64,000 bases of DNA, from positions 1 through 64,000 of the forward strand of contig JARKIF010000088.1 in assembly GCA_029378245.1 (NCBI GenBank). The letters run 5' to 3'. The notes under the pieces were generated by a model. The model was given only the letters and a program-made list of their open reading frames with translations, was not told the DNA's origin and searched no databases. The position numbers were made by a program, and so were the translations under genes. Positions 33,312 through 44,280 of the stretch are shown here, piece by piece. Position 1 is the stretch's first letter. Each line of letters begins with the position of its first letter. This DNA is from Roridomyces roridus (taxonomy: Eukaryota; Basidiomycota; Agaricomycetes; Agaricales; Mycenaceae).

Positions 33312-35118
33312 CTAGCCTACATTATCCGTTCTTTAAGATTATGGCTCCATCACTGATTACATTTCCCCATTTGGGCATCCTCTTTTTGTCCTCCTCCCTC
33401 ATCTTGCCACCCGCGAAGTCCTTTCTCAACAGCTTTTCCATCATTTCGTTCCAGGAAGGCCGTGTGAGCCCCACTCCGTGTCCGATTCGATGCCACGGTT
33501 GAACAACATTCCTGCCTTTTCCAGGTCATGCATACAGCACCGGCTTGGCGGCGTATGCATACCGGGAGCCATCGTGGGCTTAGCTCTGCCTCCTGCTGCA
33601 GGTATTCCAAATTCGGCCTCCTCTGCTTGCTCGACATACAGCAGCTGATCACGCGGAACAACAGTGGAGTAACTAATGGCCGGAATATGACGCGTCGCCC
33701 GGCATGGGTTATATAGAGAGATCCTATGGATTGCCGTCGTTTTACCCCCACCCACTTTCCCTCCTACCCATCTCTTCCCAATGCCAGCTACTTACTCACT
33801 TTTGGCGATGCTCGAAAATCCTCAATTGCGCGTATACTCTTCAAGTGTTGTCTCGGATCTCATGAAATTGGCTTCTTGATCCTCGGCGAATCGCTCTTTT
33901 CCATCCGACCCAACTGTCTGACTGAGCTGCACCATCTGTCGCCCCTCGCTATTAAAACTGGCCTTGAGTCAACCCTGGATCGTTATCCCACTCGTACTCC
34001 CACTGGCACAAATCGAAGCCTTCGACCCTGGCGATTCAATACCACATTCATCGTGTCCGCAACCAAGCAGAAACGTTGGCCTCCTCACATTGGCTTCACG
34101 GCGGGTCCCAACACACTGGCCAATTGTCGGCGTGCTTTCAAAGGCTCTCAGCTTAGCATTTCTGCAACATTCAGCATGAGGGTGACTCGACGGGGTGTGT
34201 GGAAACATGGGGTGCAATGCTGTGTCTGTTTTTCCCATTCGCAACTTCGTTTGACTATAGACTCCAGTGTATGCTCTGCTTGCTTGAATCGGGTGCGTTC
34301 ATCATTCCACCATCTACTATCTAGCTGTCTCGCTTTACGCCACGAATTGCACCATGTCGCCTAGACCCTCACCCGGGAGCTCCGACGTGTTTCCCGTTTG
34401 CGTCTTCAAGCTCCCTAAACTCGATCCGCAGGTATGCGTTTCTGCGGAAAGTGCGGTAGGTTTTCTCTCCAACAACAACTTCCGGCCTGATCTCACGCCC
34501 GCTCTCTCAGGTGTTGCCAAACACCTCGCCGTTCTGGATGAGCCGGGAAGACAACCGCCAGGCTGAGTGTGTCCGCCCACGCGACTAGAGCCGGAACGAC
34601 TACATATGGGCTGCACTGAGTTATTTGCCTCCGTATGCGGGCCTCGCGCGTACTTACTGACATTATTTAAGGAAGGACTCAGTACGCAGTTTCGACAACG
34701 CATAGAACAGCAGCTCGGTCGTCGACCGACAACCTTGGCACCATGCAACGCGGGATAGTCCGAGACTGCGAGTTCGACTGGAAATGTAGGGTGTAATTGC
34801 GGGCGCGGGGGCAAGGCACTGGGTCGAACGGGATTCTAAGGTAGATCTATACGATGGGCATGGACAAGTGCGTGACTCCGGATCCTTGCCTTCAGATCCA
34901 TGGCGTACTACTTGAATGAATGTGTTCTACATCTTATATTCGAAGTGAATCCGGAATAACAGGTCAAATAAGAATAAGAATAAGTAAGCCCATCCCGCGC
35001 GAGGTTCAGCCCGAGTATGGGTACCGAAATATGCTGACTCGGAGATGCTGCCGGAGCGAAGCGAAGGCACGTCTTGTGTCAGATTCAACTCTTCCACAGA
35101 AAAGTAGCGCTAGCGTAC
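33312..35118. other. oversized first intron of the NACHT gene
   Basis: The splice sites at both ends are good and join in frame (GAGGCGCCAG | GCTTCGATAC). The other introns I could model in this window are about 45-85 bp, so roughly 1.75 kb has been gained here. A TATATA-containing stretch near 33710 and open frames on the plus strand (33726-34364, 212 codons) exist, but I recognise no domain. I found no terminal inverted repeats. Confidence 0.5.
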
Positions 35119-35452
35119 CTGGCGCCTCATAGATATGATGATTGAAATTTGGTGTCGCAATATGTACAATGTCCTGGAGGCGAGGTCGAGAGGAAGTATC
35201 TGTGATGGCTTCAAAAATCGGCGCAGAGTACCATTCAAATCTCCTACCGTATGGCGCAAATCTCCTCTCACTACGATCGCTCGGACGAGTATCTCCACTG
35301 AACCCTCCGTCCAAGGACTGGCCGTCTGGTATGGTGCGAGGCTCTTCCGGGTGGCCAGCCACAGGCGGCGCGTTGATTTGGAGGTTAACATCTCCAGCGA
35401 CGCTGTAGAAGCTTCCACCGCTGACCTGGAAGCCAGTGTTGTTGCTGAACAT

Positions 35453-36622
35453 GAGGAACTCGAAGAGCAGAGGGGAGGAAGCTTGAAGTGTTGTAGAGGT
35501 GGAAGCTAAGAGCTGTTGCTAGAGGCAGTGTCAAGGCAATGTTGATAAGCCCTGGAAACTTCTCGCTCGCTCTTGTTGGCGTTTTGTGACCGCGTACATA
35601 CGCGCGCCGGCCCCAATTTCCCTGCGTAACTGGTTGAACCGCCAGGTTTAGCTACAGTGGTGGCCAAAAAGAATTTGCGCGGCCATTGCGGCATATTGGC
35701 CGGGTCGAATCACTCCAAATAGCATGTTGGGATCATTTTTGAACATTTTTAGAAGTTGTGAAAATGATCGGATCATAGATTGCCCATCAAAGTCTTTCGC
35801 AAATAAGGGGCTAAAAAAAACCGAAGTTTTCTGTGATGTGGAAGGTTTGAGCTTGCAATGCTTCAAACAAAATGGCCATTTTGACCATTTTTGCACCTGA
35901 AATGGGTGAAAGTGATTGAAAAATGGGCAAACTAAACCATTTTGTAGTCAGCCATTGTGGGCTCAAACCTTCATCAAAGTAAGTAGGTGAACCATTATAT
36001 CATTTAACGAGTACTTGGAACTTCAATCATCCGGGCGATCGCGAGACTCTGACGTTGCTCTGAAGCCCGAAGACCAATGAGAGACAGGGCAATGAAAGCC
36101 CAATCCCAACGTTTGCGAACGATTGTCGTTCACAGACATCCATCAAATTTCCCGTTCGACTCGGGGTTGAGCCATAGACAGGAGTTTCCACCCCTTTTTC
36201 CTCCGGCCTCAGTTCAAATCACTCAAGCGTGTGTATTCTTCCTGAAATTAGTTCCACAGTTTTCTCCATCCGTCGCGGATATTTTGTCACCCCAGATAAT
36301 CCATCAGGATTCCAGTGAGTATGAGTATGAGTACGATAACGAAAGCTCCACATAGCTCAACACCGGCCCCCAGCCGCAAGACGTGTTCCTCGTTTGATTC
36401 GCGGCTGGGCCCTGATTTGGGTCGCCCATTGCTTTTGACCTTGCCCCTCTTTTGTCTACCAGCCGCTAGTGGACAAAATTGCAGGCTGAAACACGCTACC
36501 AAATCCCTTTACACGCTCTCTCTACACTATAGCAAAGATCGCCCTCGACCTCGTTATCCTCGCAGCGAAGAAGAAAAGCGAGCCCACCAGCCCCATGATG
36601 CCCTACCCACTTCACTTCAGGT
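35453..36622. other. non-coding stretch with one family C tRNA-like motif
   Basis: I see no gene. A T-arm-like motif (cccgttcgactcggggttg) lies at 36151-36169. Confidence 0.5.
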
Positions 36623-38030
36623 TCACGCTCGAAGAAGGAAAGAAAGAGCACCCACAGAAAACAATATAAGATGCTTGAAATTCTCGACCGACCGCGGGTG
36701 GAGGAACACCCCTCCTATGGGCGTACCAGCGAGGGCGGCACCGGCCATGAACATAAAAGCCATGCCGATGCGGGCGCCGACTTCCGATATTGGGGAGATT
36801 TGGATAATGCATGGCTAGGTCGAGTCAGCTATGGATGGGAAAGGGAGAGAGGGAACAACGGACGTTGAATAACGAGAAGAACGGCCCCGAAGCGAATCCG
36901 TATACCGCAGAGAACGCGATGAGGTTGGGCTCTGTCATGGATGTATACCACAACACGAGGATGATGATGCTGGCCAGCATGGTTGAACACGAAATGACAT
37001 TGAACCTTCCCAATCGATCAGCCACGAGACCCGGCGCAATCCGCCCAACAATCGCCGTCGCACACGCAATCGGGAGATAATACGGCGTCAACCCGTTCCG
37101 CACTCCACCATTCGCAGCAGCGCCATACAAACCAACATAAAAGAACGGATTGAACGTCGAAAACACCGAGAAGAACCCTCCAAGGCAGATGAATGCGTAC
37201 GTCGGATCGCGGAATGCGCGGAATGCGAGGAGTTGCGTGAGCTTCGGGAGGGGTTTAGGTGGGCGGCGGGTCTTGATGGTGACGGTGGCAATGGCGTAGC
37301 ATCCGAGGACAATGAAAGCCATGGCGCGTACAGCCCAACCGAATCCAACTCGTGGAAATAGTCTATTGAGCATGATGGGGAAGATGATTCCACCTAGACT
37401 GGCTGCGCCGAGCGGGAAACCAAGCGCAAAGGCGAGGTGACGTTTGAACCAATGCGCTCCCACGGCCACAGCGGGGAAGAATCCAAAGGTGGCGCCGAGG
37501 CTGAATAGTGCATGGGCGAGGTATTGTTGGTATATGTGTTGAGGTTTTGTGAGGGAGAGCATGAAGAAGGCAAAGCTGGTAACGATGCCGCTTGCGGGGA
37601 TCATGTATCTCGGGCCGAAGGAATCAAATAACGCGCCGGATAAGCTGCCGACTGATTTGGTGAATATGGAGCCTAGGAAGTGGAAAGGGGGCGCACAGGT
37701 GTATAGGATGAATATTTGGATAGCTCCAATCATGCTGATGAGCGTTGCAGAATACTTGGTCAAGTATACTGTGTTGTAGTAATCGCTGAATGCCCCATAT
37801 CCGTTGACGGTGCTGAAATTCAGTCAGAAGACGATATAATCGAAGGGACTCAAGACAAACCCGAATGTAGAAAACACAACTAATGACGCACCCAATATCG
37901 TAAGCCACGCATCAAGGCCGCCATCAGGCGGCTCTGATGTTGATGGCAGTTCCGCATCTGATCTCCGCTTTTCGGTGTCCAGCGGCAGATCCGCGGCATC
38001 TATCGTGGTCGTCGGAGAACCCGTTTTCAT
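36623..38030 (-). CDS. MFS transporter, monocarboxylate-porter (MCT) type
   Basis: Three exons (38030-37861, 37812-36864, 36814-36623) give 436 residues. The acidic N-tail ends in 'EPPDGGLDAWLTILGA', the MCT-family signature at the start of TM1. About 11-12 hydrophobic segments follow, with typical blocks 'TVNGYGAFSDYY', 'GALFDSFGPRYMIP', 'APGLVADRLGRFNV' and, in the last exon, 'ISPISEVGARIGMAF' and 'GTPIGGVF'. It is expected in the plasma membrane, moving carboxylates or similar small solutes; the substrate cannot be read from the sequence. The tail after the last exon's TM region is short, so the C-terminus may be slightly truncated or wrongly modelled. Confidence 0.85.
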
Positions 38031-38428
38031 GCTGGGGGTTCCCTCGAGCTCCTGTCCAGGCGCTCTTACTTATATGAAACTCCATCGGAAGCTTGTCGGG
38101 AGAAGAGAAGTTGCGTCGACGGGTATTGTATCATGATAGCCACCCACGGGCGGCACCACAAGCTCCGATTACTCTCATGAACCTGGGTAAGTGGGCTATA
38201 TAGGGCACGATTGTGAAGGTTTGCTGTGTTCTGACGGATGCGATCAGCGAACGGGTATGTAGATCACAGTGGTAAACAGCGTCGCACGTCAACGGGAAGT
38301 TACCCTCAAAGAAGCTGCTTTTGAGTGGTCCGATCAGCTGAGCAGTAAAATATCCCATTAAATCTCGACATTACAGATACATAACAACCAAGTGTACATA
38401 CGCCTCGGACCCTAGGAAGTCGTTCCAT

Positions 38429-40048
38429 CTAGTTCCCGGCTCCCGCACCGCTAGCCGAACCACCCGCGGAACTACTACTGGGCTGCGACGGCGAGTTCAG
38501 AACGCCCGCAATGCTGTTATACGCCGGTCTAAAATCAGAAGTATCAGCTAACTTAGCCGACACTAGTAAGCAAGGAAGCGCACTTGGCCTGCCAATTCTC
38601 ATCAAAGAGGAGCGGGTTCGTCGTAGGTCGGTACGAATCGGGGTCTCGGATACCCCAGACTGAGAGGGAGACGCATGGGCGCACGGATATGCATGCCTGG
38701 ACGACCGTTTGGTATTCGGATGGCTCGGCGCCGGGGATGTCCAGCTCTAGAGTGGAATCAATTAGAAGGCTAACCCGACGAGGCAGACTGTACCTGTGAT
38801 GGCAATATCGACACCGGCCTCGGACAGCGCAACCAGACCTCCGTGTACGCTTGGAGCTTCACCGGCCTGGATTAGGGAAGATTACTGGGCGAGCAGCACA
38901 CCGGATACAGAGACACCTACATTCAAATGCGCCTGTGACCCAATACCATCCACAAGGGGCGGCTGCCCGGGAGGATTGAGGCTATTGACCAGGTTCACCA
39001 TCCCCGCCACCTTGGTGTTATTCCAGTCGAGGGTGTAATCGTTAATGTACAGCTACGAGGCAGATTCAGACGCTTGGGGGAAGTGGAGCGCGGTGAACAC
39101 GCGACACACCTTGACGGACGGGTCTGCGGCGCGGGCCGCCTCGAGGGCGATCCTGAATACGTCCGGGCCGATGACCTGCGTCCAGTGGGTACTCTGTTGA
39201 AGTGGGTTGGTTAGCTCCGCGCGTAGTTACGAAAGGTGCATTGCCGACCTTGAGTGAACCGTCCTGGTTCTATTTTGTTCTCGAATTAATGAAAGCTTGT
39301 TGGAAATTGGAGATGGCTACTACTCACGAGTGGCTCGTTTATGACGTCGAATGCATCTTGAGAGTATCGTCAGCGTTCATTTCATGGAGTCTGGCAAGGG
39401 ATGGCCACAGAGAAGACCCTGGTATCGGTTCAGAACCTGCGTGATATGGTTCTGTGGGGACTGGTCAGCGGCGGCCACAAGATTTGAAAGCTACATCACC
39501 TGAAGAACATCGATGAGGGTCTGCGCGTCAGTGATATTGAGAACCCAATTGGGGAGATATTCGCCCCAGACAAAATTGTGACCCCGGATGCTCTTCCCGT
39601 TAGTGACGGCCCACTTGTTATTGTTCATTCATATGAGGTTAGCTGGGCCAGCCGACTGCGCCGACGCACATTCACGAGGTAATCGGCGCCAGTGAAGTTG
39701 AAGACCCCCCGCGAAGGCTCGATGGCCGCCCACTGATGACAGGTATTAGCGCAGATCGACGGTGTTGACCTGTGGCTCCACCGACGAACCTTCATCGAAT
39801 TCTCAGGTGTCACGGCGCCAAAGTCCTGTCCAGCGATCGCAGCGTTCTGTTGCACTCTGAGGAACGTCAGATGGAGCGGCGCGAAGGGAAGAGAAGAGCG
39901 CAGACGTCAAGTATTTCTCGTCTGTCGCAACGCCTAGGAAGGTCTTTCCATGGTTCTTGAAGAGATTGTCGATGCTTGCGGTGACTTGCCTCTTGACTGG
40001 CGTGGCGCTTATCAGCGTCGAGAGAGAGATCAGCGCGAAGAGCTTCAT
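38429..40048 (-). CDS. GH10 endo-beta-1,4-xylanase
   Basis: Many short exons on the minus strand. The signal peptide ([17 protein letters not shown]) is followed by VKR, a likely processing site. The GH10 TIM-barrel motifs appear in order: 'VTPENSMKW' (over a splice), '[13 protein letters not shown]' near 39570, 'DVINEPL' near 39330 with the acid/base Glu, and '[11 protein letters not shown]' near 38740 with the nucleophile Glu, again over a splice. The end is 'AYNSIAGVL' with a short Ser/Gly tail. There is no CBM1. It would cut xylan outside the cell. The upstream sequence has a TATA-like ATAAAAG near 40105. The frame is intact in every exon I checked. Confidence 0.88.
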
Positions 40049-41855
40049 ATCGTTGGGAGGAAATAGGCAGTCGACGAGTGACTCACTGGGGGATGCAGCC
40101 CTTTTATCCTACAGACACAGCTAGAACCGTCCAGCCCTGATCGTCACGGTGCAGATTTTAGTTCGTCTATAGTCCGTAGCAGAAAGCTGGAAATGGGAAG
40201 AGAGAGAGCACGTGAAGCGAAGAAACCCCCGAAAGGATGTATGTGATGATTCCGATCGCTCGCAAGAGCTCTAAAAGTAGGCCGGCCCTAGAAGATGCGG
40301 TCCCTCGAATCTTGTGTCACCGCCACAGAAGGAGTTCAGAATGCCTGATCGTGGTGCACCTTGGGGAGTTTGAACACGCCTCACATGGACCAGGTACCAG
40401 GGACTGGCAGGGTCCAGGGTCCAGAGCAGTTTCGCAATCGAGTCGAAACTGCTTTCGACGAGGTCGGGGCTCCTGGCGCGGATCCGGAATTCATGCCCCG
40501 TGTCGAGTGTCAACGTTGTGTGCCCGAGTGGACCCAGAGATCCCGAGCAGGACAATGTGGATGTGCGATGGAGGGGATGAGAGTAAAAGGCAAGTGGCTT
40601 GTGCTCATGTGATCAGGTTTTGATCCGTGCCGGTTCGAGTCATCAGTCCTTCCGACCGTGGAAACCTTAACTCCTGCAACGTCTACTTACTGTTTCGTCT
40701 AATCGCTGCGGTAGAGTGAGCTCCCGGAGCTTACCCCGCATAAGAACTTTATGAAATGCCGTGATCATGAAACCGAGCCTTTGGCGCGTCCAACTCACGA
40801 GTCACTTCGAAATCGATACCTGCATCTGCTTTTTCTGGCGGGCGACATGAGGCCTCCAGGTAGTTTCACCTTCCCATTTGACCCCCCAACTTTTCCCAAT
40901 AATCCAGGCTCAATCAAATCTTGTCCGAACTCTAAATCAGCGGACCCATGACCTCGGCTCCGGAGCTGGCGGACAATCCTACTAGCATGGGAGGCGCGTC
41001 ACTGTGGAATGGACGCCACAAGCCTTCGGCTCAGATTTGCTGAAATGACAAGGTGAAACACACGGTCGAGCTCCGTTGAGAAGCCTTTCAATCTTCGACC
41101 TCTTAGCTTCAATAAGTATTGGCCTGACCGTTCGACTCGGGGTTGAAACATCATTCGGGGCGGCCTTCATGAACTTTTTTTCTTTTGTCTGTTGGCCGTG
41201 ACTCGTGAGGGATGTGTATTGTTAGAAATCGAAATACTGTTCAAGAATCACAACCCAAACATGAGGAATACCGAGCTTTAAGAGAACTCTTTGAACACAC
41301 TCGCATGGGAAGCTTAAGCTTGCAGATTGCATGCCACAAACCGGCTTGTCAGGTCGAGCTTAATTGTAGAGCTTTAGTATGAATTCCGATCGCTATTTAC
41401 TGCTTTACGTGCGGCCACGCTCTGCAACAGTCTCGGGGGTGGTTGAACCGTAGTTCTGCGGAGGCTCCCTGCGTTGACCAGCCTTCAACCCCTCATCTCG
41501 ACAACGACTCTCCCTTGCTCAAGAGTCGTATGATACCTCGTCACTTCGTCAGAAGCGCATCAGCGTCATTTGATTGCGCATCATCGTCATCTGATCGCGC
41601 AACTTCGTCACCAGCCGTTAAGCGGGTCGGCAGTCATTTTCACTTGACCGACCTCTGCAAGTTCGTCAGAATGCTCGATCCGGCGAATCTTTGGATTCGC
41701 ACGTCCGCAAACATTGCCAAACCATCCATCCTTTCCTTCCCCCACCATCATCTCGCTGCCCGGCCGCCTTGGAAGACGCCCGCGACGATACCCACACCAC
41801 TCATTCCGATGAATTCGACCAGTGAGTATCCCGATCTCTCTCTCTCTCTCTCCGA
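40049..41855. other. non-coding stretch, with a family C repeat
   Basis: I see no gene. About 41060-41330 is a direct repeat of about 43730-44020, including the tRNA-like motif 'ttcgactcggggttgaaac' (41131-41149). Confidence 0.5.
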
Positions 41856-42352
41856 ATGGAGGCTCACGGCATCCTTCCGGTTCGAGGAGACACGGCCGTT
41901 GCCGCCGCTGGGGTCGAGAAAAACACCGAGGATAGTTTGCCAGTGGAGGATGTCGTGGGAGACTCGGTGAGCTCCACTGCCGCCGATCTTGGGGGTTATG
42001 GGCTCGGGCTGGAGGCTCTTCTCCAGAGGAGGTCATGATCAACGGTCATGGAGCGCCCCGAGCGCAGCAGGGACGGTGCGTGATGGTATGGTGCCGTTTA
42101 CCTTTGTCGCTGACTGTCTTGTCGTCCAAGCACGGCTTTCTGAGCTTGATGTTTTTGCTGCGAGGCTCTCCACTGTCGTCGACGCCGAGGACGATTTCCT
42201 CCGCGCCCTTTCCACACCCAGTAAGACTCCATTCGCTCGCAAAATTAACATACTCTGACCTTCTGTTTCTGAGATGGACAGTCCGCTGACAACGCGGAGG
42301 GTCCTGGGGGCGGCCAAATTTGGCCGGAGAGACAGTGTCGCGTGCATCATTT
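41856..42352 (+). CDS. possible small gene, uncertain model
   Basis: A run of plausible exons on the plus strand: 'MEAHGILPVRGDTAVAAAG' from 41856, a later stretch 'MVPFTFVADCLVVQARL' ending near a donor at 42221, and a last exon ending 'RRDSVACII' at 42352. I could not connect the first and second exons in phase with confidence. CT-repeat sequence precedes it. No family is recognised; it may be a gene fragment. Confidence 0.3.
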
Positions 42353-42434
42353 GAGGTCAGGTCCTCCAGTCTGTCTGTCGTCTATACGCTGATTCATTCC
42401 AGGAGTTTTGGTTTTGGATCATTCCGAGTCGTAC

Positions 42435-42859
42435 CAGTGTTGGCCCTAAGGCCTAAGGCCTTAGGTTCGTCCTAAGGCCTTAGGCCTTAATTAAGCCCTG
42501 AGGCTAAGCCTTAGCTTGGAGGCTGGTTTTCAACCTAAGGCCTGAGGCTTACTGATAGGATCAATTTTGATGAATCGGCATCCGGCAAACACCCGGCACT
42601 ACTGGTCATCTCAGTGTGAGTAGTTGCTCATGATAGGGGCATTGTCTACAGCTCACAGATGACACACTTGCCCATTTCAAGCTGATTTCGAGCTCAATAC
42701 CTGTTGCTTGAAGGGTTCTAGTTGGTCTGTGTATGACGAGAAATTATTTCCTTTTTGGGATCTAAGGGCTGAGGCTGCCTAAGCCCTAAGGTCTTAACCT
42801 AAGGCCTAAGGCCTTAACTATTCTGAGGGTCCATAATTAAGGCCTTAGGGCCATCACTG
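42435..42859. mobile_element. hAT-type MITE (425 bp) with CCTAAGG palindromes
   Basis: Terminal inverted repeats CAGTGNTGGCCCTAAGGCC and an 8-bp target duplication AGTCGTAC (42427-42434, 42860-42867). Both ends are built from head-to-tail and inverted 'cctaaggc' units. No coding sequence. Confidence 0.9.
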
Positions 42860-42867
42860 AGTCGTAC

Positions 42868-44280
42868 TCACCCGATGCGGAACAAATCCGCGTCTGGACC
42901 AGAGCTAGGGTCCTTGGAGGGAGACTTTTAGCACATGATAAGTAGAAGTAGGATATATAGAATAAAGTACCTATGTTGTCGTGGTTGAACAAGTAGATAA
43001 TGAGTTCAACGACTCGTAGGTCTTTGATGAAAGCACTTATGAGCGCACGAGAGAGTTTGTATCGCGAAGCGCGCCGCTGGCACGCAGTCTTCATTTTAGC
43101 ACCATTGCAAGGTGCGCCTGCGGCGCGCCGCAGTTAAACCTGGGGTGGTGTGGGCTCCGGCCGCCAGTACAGCGTCGATAGGAACACGCGAAAAGGAGAC
43201 TACATTACCAACCTCGCGCAGTGCGTAAACCAGTCAGACGAGCGGAGTGAGATTGAAAGAACTCCAGCGGAACAAGGGTGGTAAGCAAGTCGCGATGACT
43301 TAGCGGCTTGACGGACAGTGGGCTACGGACACGATGGAATGACGAACTTACCCAGCGAGCCGACGAACTTGCAGATTTGCGCGGCCGAAATCGAGTTCTG
43401 ACGAGCTTGCTTGGCAAGCTCGTCGCATCTCACGAACTTGCACTTCTGACGAAGTGACGAAGTTGGTGGGGACTCCTTGCTCAACAACTTCTTTTCCCCA
43501 CCTACTCTCCCTTCTTCGATGTTCATTCTCGCCGCTGTCGGCGTGTGGTCGTGCATAGACCCCGCACCACTGGAGGGGGAGAATAGGGGCTAGGGGCACG
43601 CCTCCCTGGGGCTTGATTGAAATGGAAGGAGGAAGCGTGACTGTGGGAGAAGAATGGAGAGGGAGCAGGAAGAAGGAGAGATACGAGGATGAAGAGGGCC
43701 CTGGCGACGCAGAGCCGACCGAGTATGGTCAGCAAAGCTCCATTGAGAAGCATTCCAATCTTCGGCGTCTTAGGTTCAATAAGTATTGCTCTTGCCGTTC
43801 GATTCGGGGTTGAAACATGCTGAGTTGTATATGCAGAATATGTTTTCTTTAATTTCGTCTGTTGGCCGTGACTCGTGAGGAATGCATGCGGATGTACATA
43901 TATATATTGCTCGAAATGCTGCTGAGGATTCAGAATCACAGCGCAATTGCAAACATGATGGAATACCGAGCTTCAGAAGAATCCTCGGATCCCACTGGCA
44001 TGGCATGGGAAGCTTGAGGAAACTGCCAGGTCGAACGAGTGCTCAATGTATGCACTTTCGGTCTTCGTCAATAGGTACTAGTGCGACTCGGGGTTGTCAT
44101 TGACAACTGCGGGGCGAGCTTTTCTTTCGTCTGTTCCGTACATCTTCTCTTGCTTCGACGCTCACAACTTCATTCACCAAATCACGGTCGTCGAGTTACA
44201 GCACTGATCCAAGCATTTATTTAGAGCAATTAATTACACAGCAAGGAGTTGAACAGCGTGAAGAAATCCCAACTCATTCA
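42868..44280. repeat. repeat-rich stretch with two family C units
   Basis: I see no gene. 43730-44020 repeats 41060-41330, with the T-arm-like motif at 43796-43815 and a third, shorter copy near 44081-44135. Around 43376-43465, blocks rich in 'acttgc / gacgaa' are inverted relative to 41537-41690. Confidence 0.5.

Larger units (their letters stand above)
24422..35452 (-). pseudogene. NACHT/STAND (NLR-like) gene, split by a transposon and frameshifted
   Basis: Exon 1 (35452-35119) starts 'MFSNNTGFQVSGGSFYSVAGD', a typical start of mushroom NACHT proteins. It ends in phase with an exon starting at 33311 ('FDTLHSRAATEAMYNSAES'). The NACHT domain follows: P-loop GPAGAGKSAIM near 33150 and Walker B 'LRILIIDGLDEC' near 32830. 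Coding stops at the transposon (32759). It resumes at 26195 with 'LPIKFIVASRPEPDI' (sensor region) and runs through 'LDQLYRQILSRVP' and 'ASFRDFLIS' to about 24422. Single-base frame changes occur near 33205, 25880 and 24790. The first intron is 1807 bp instead of about 50. The family acts in non-self recognition and programmed cell death; this copy should be dead. Confidence 0.85.

Noticed and set aside
33726..34364. Independent 212-residue gene inside the NLR intron
   Set aside because: No signal, domain or splice pattern supports it, and composition does not stand out from the surrounding non-coding DNA.
42039..42350. Minus-strand gene of 103 codons
   Set aside because: It is antisense to better plus-strand exons and shows no domain.
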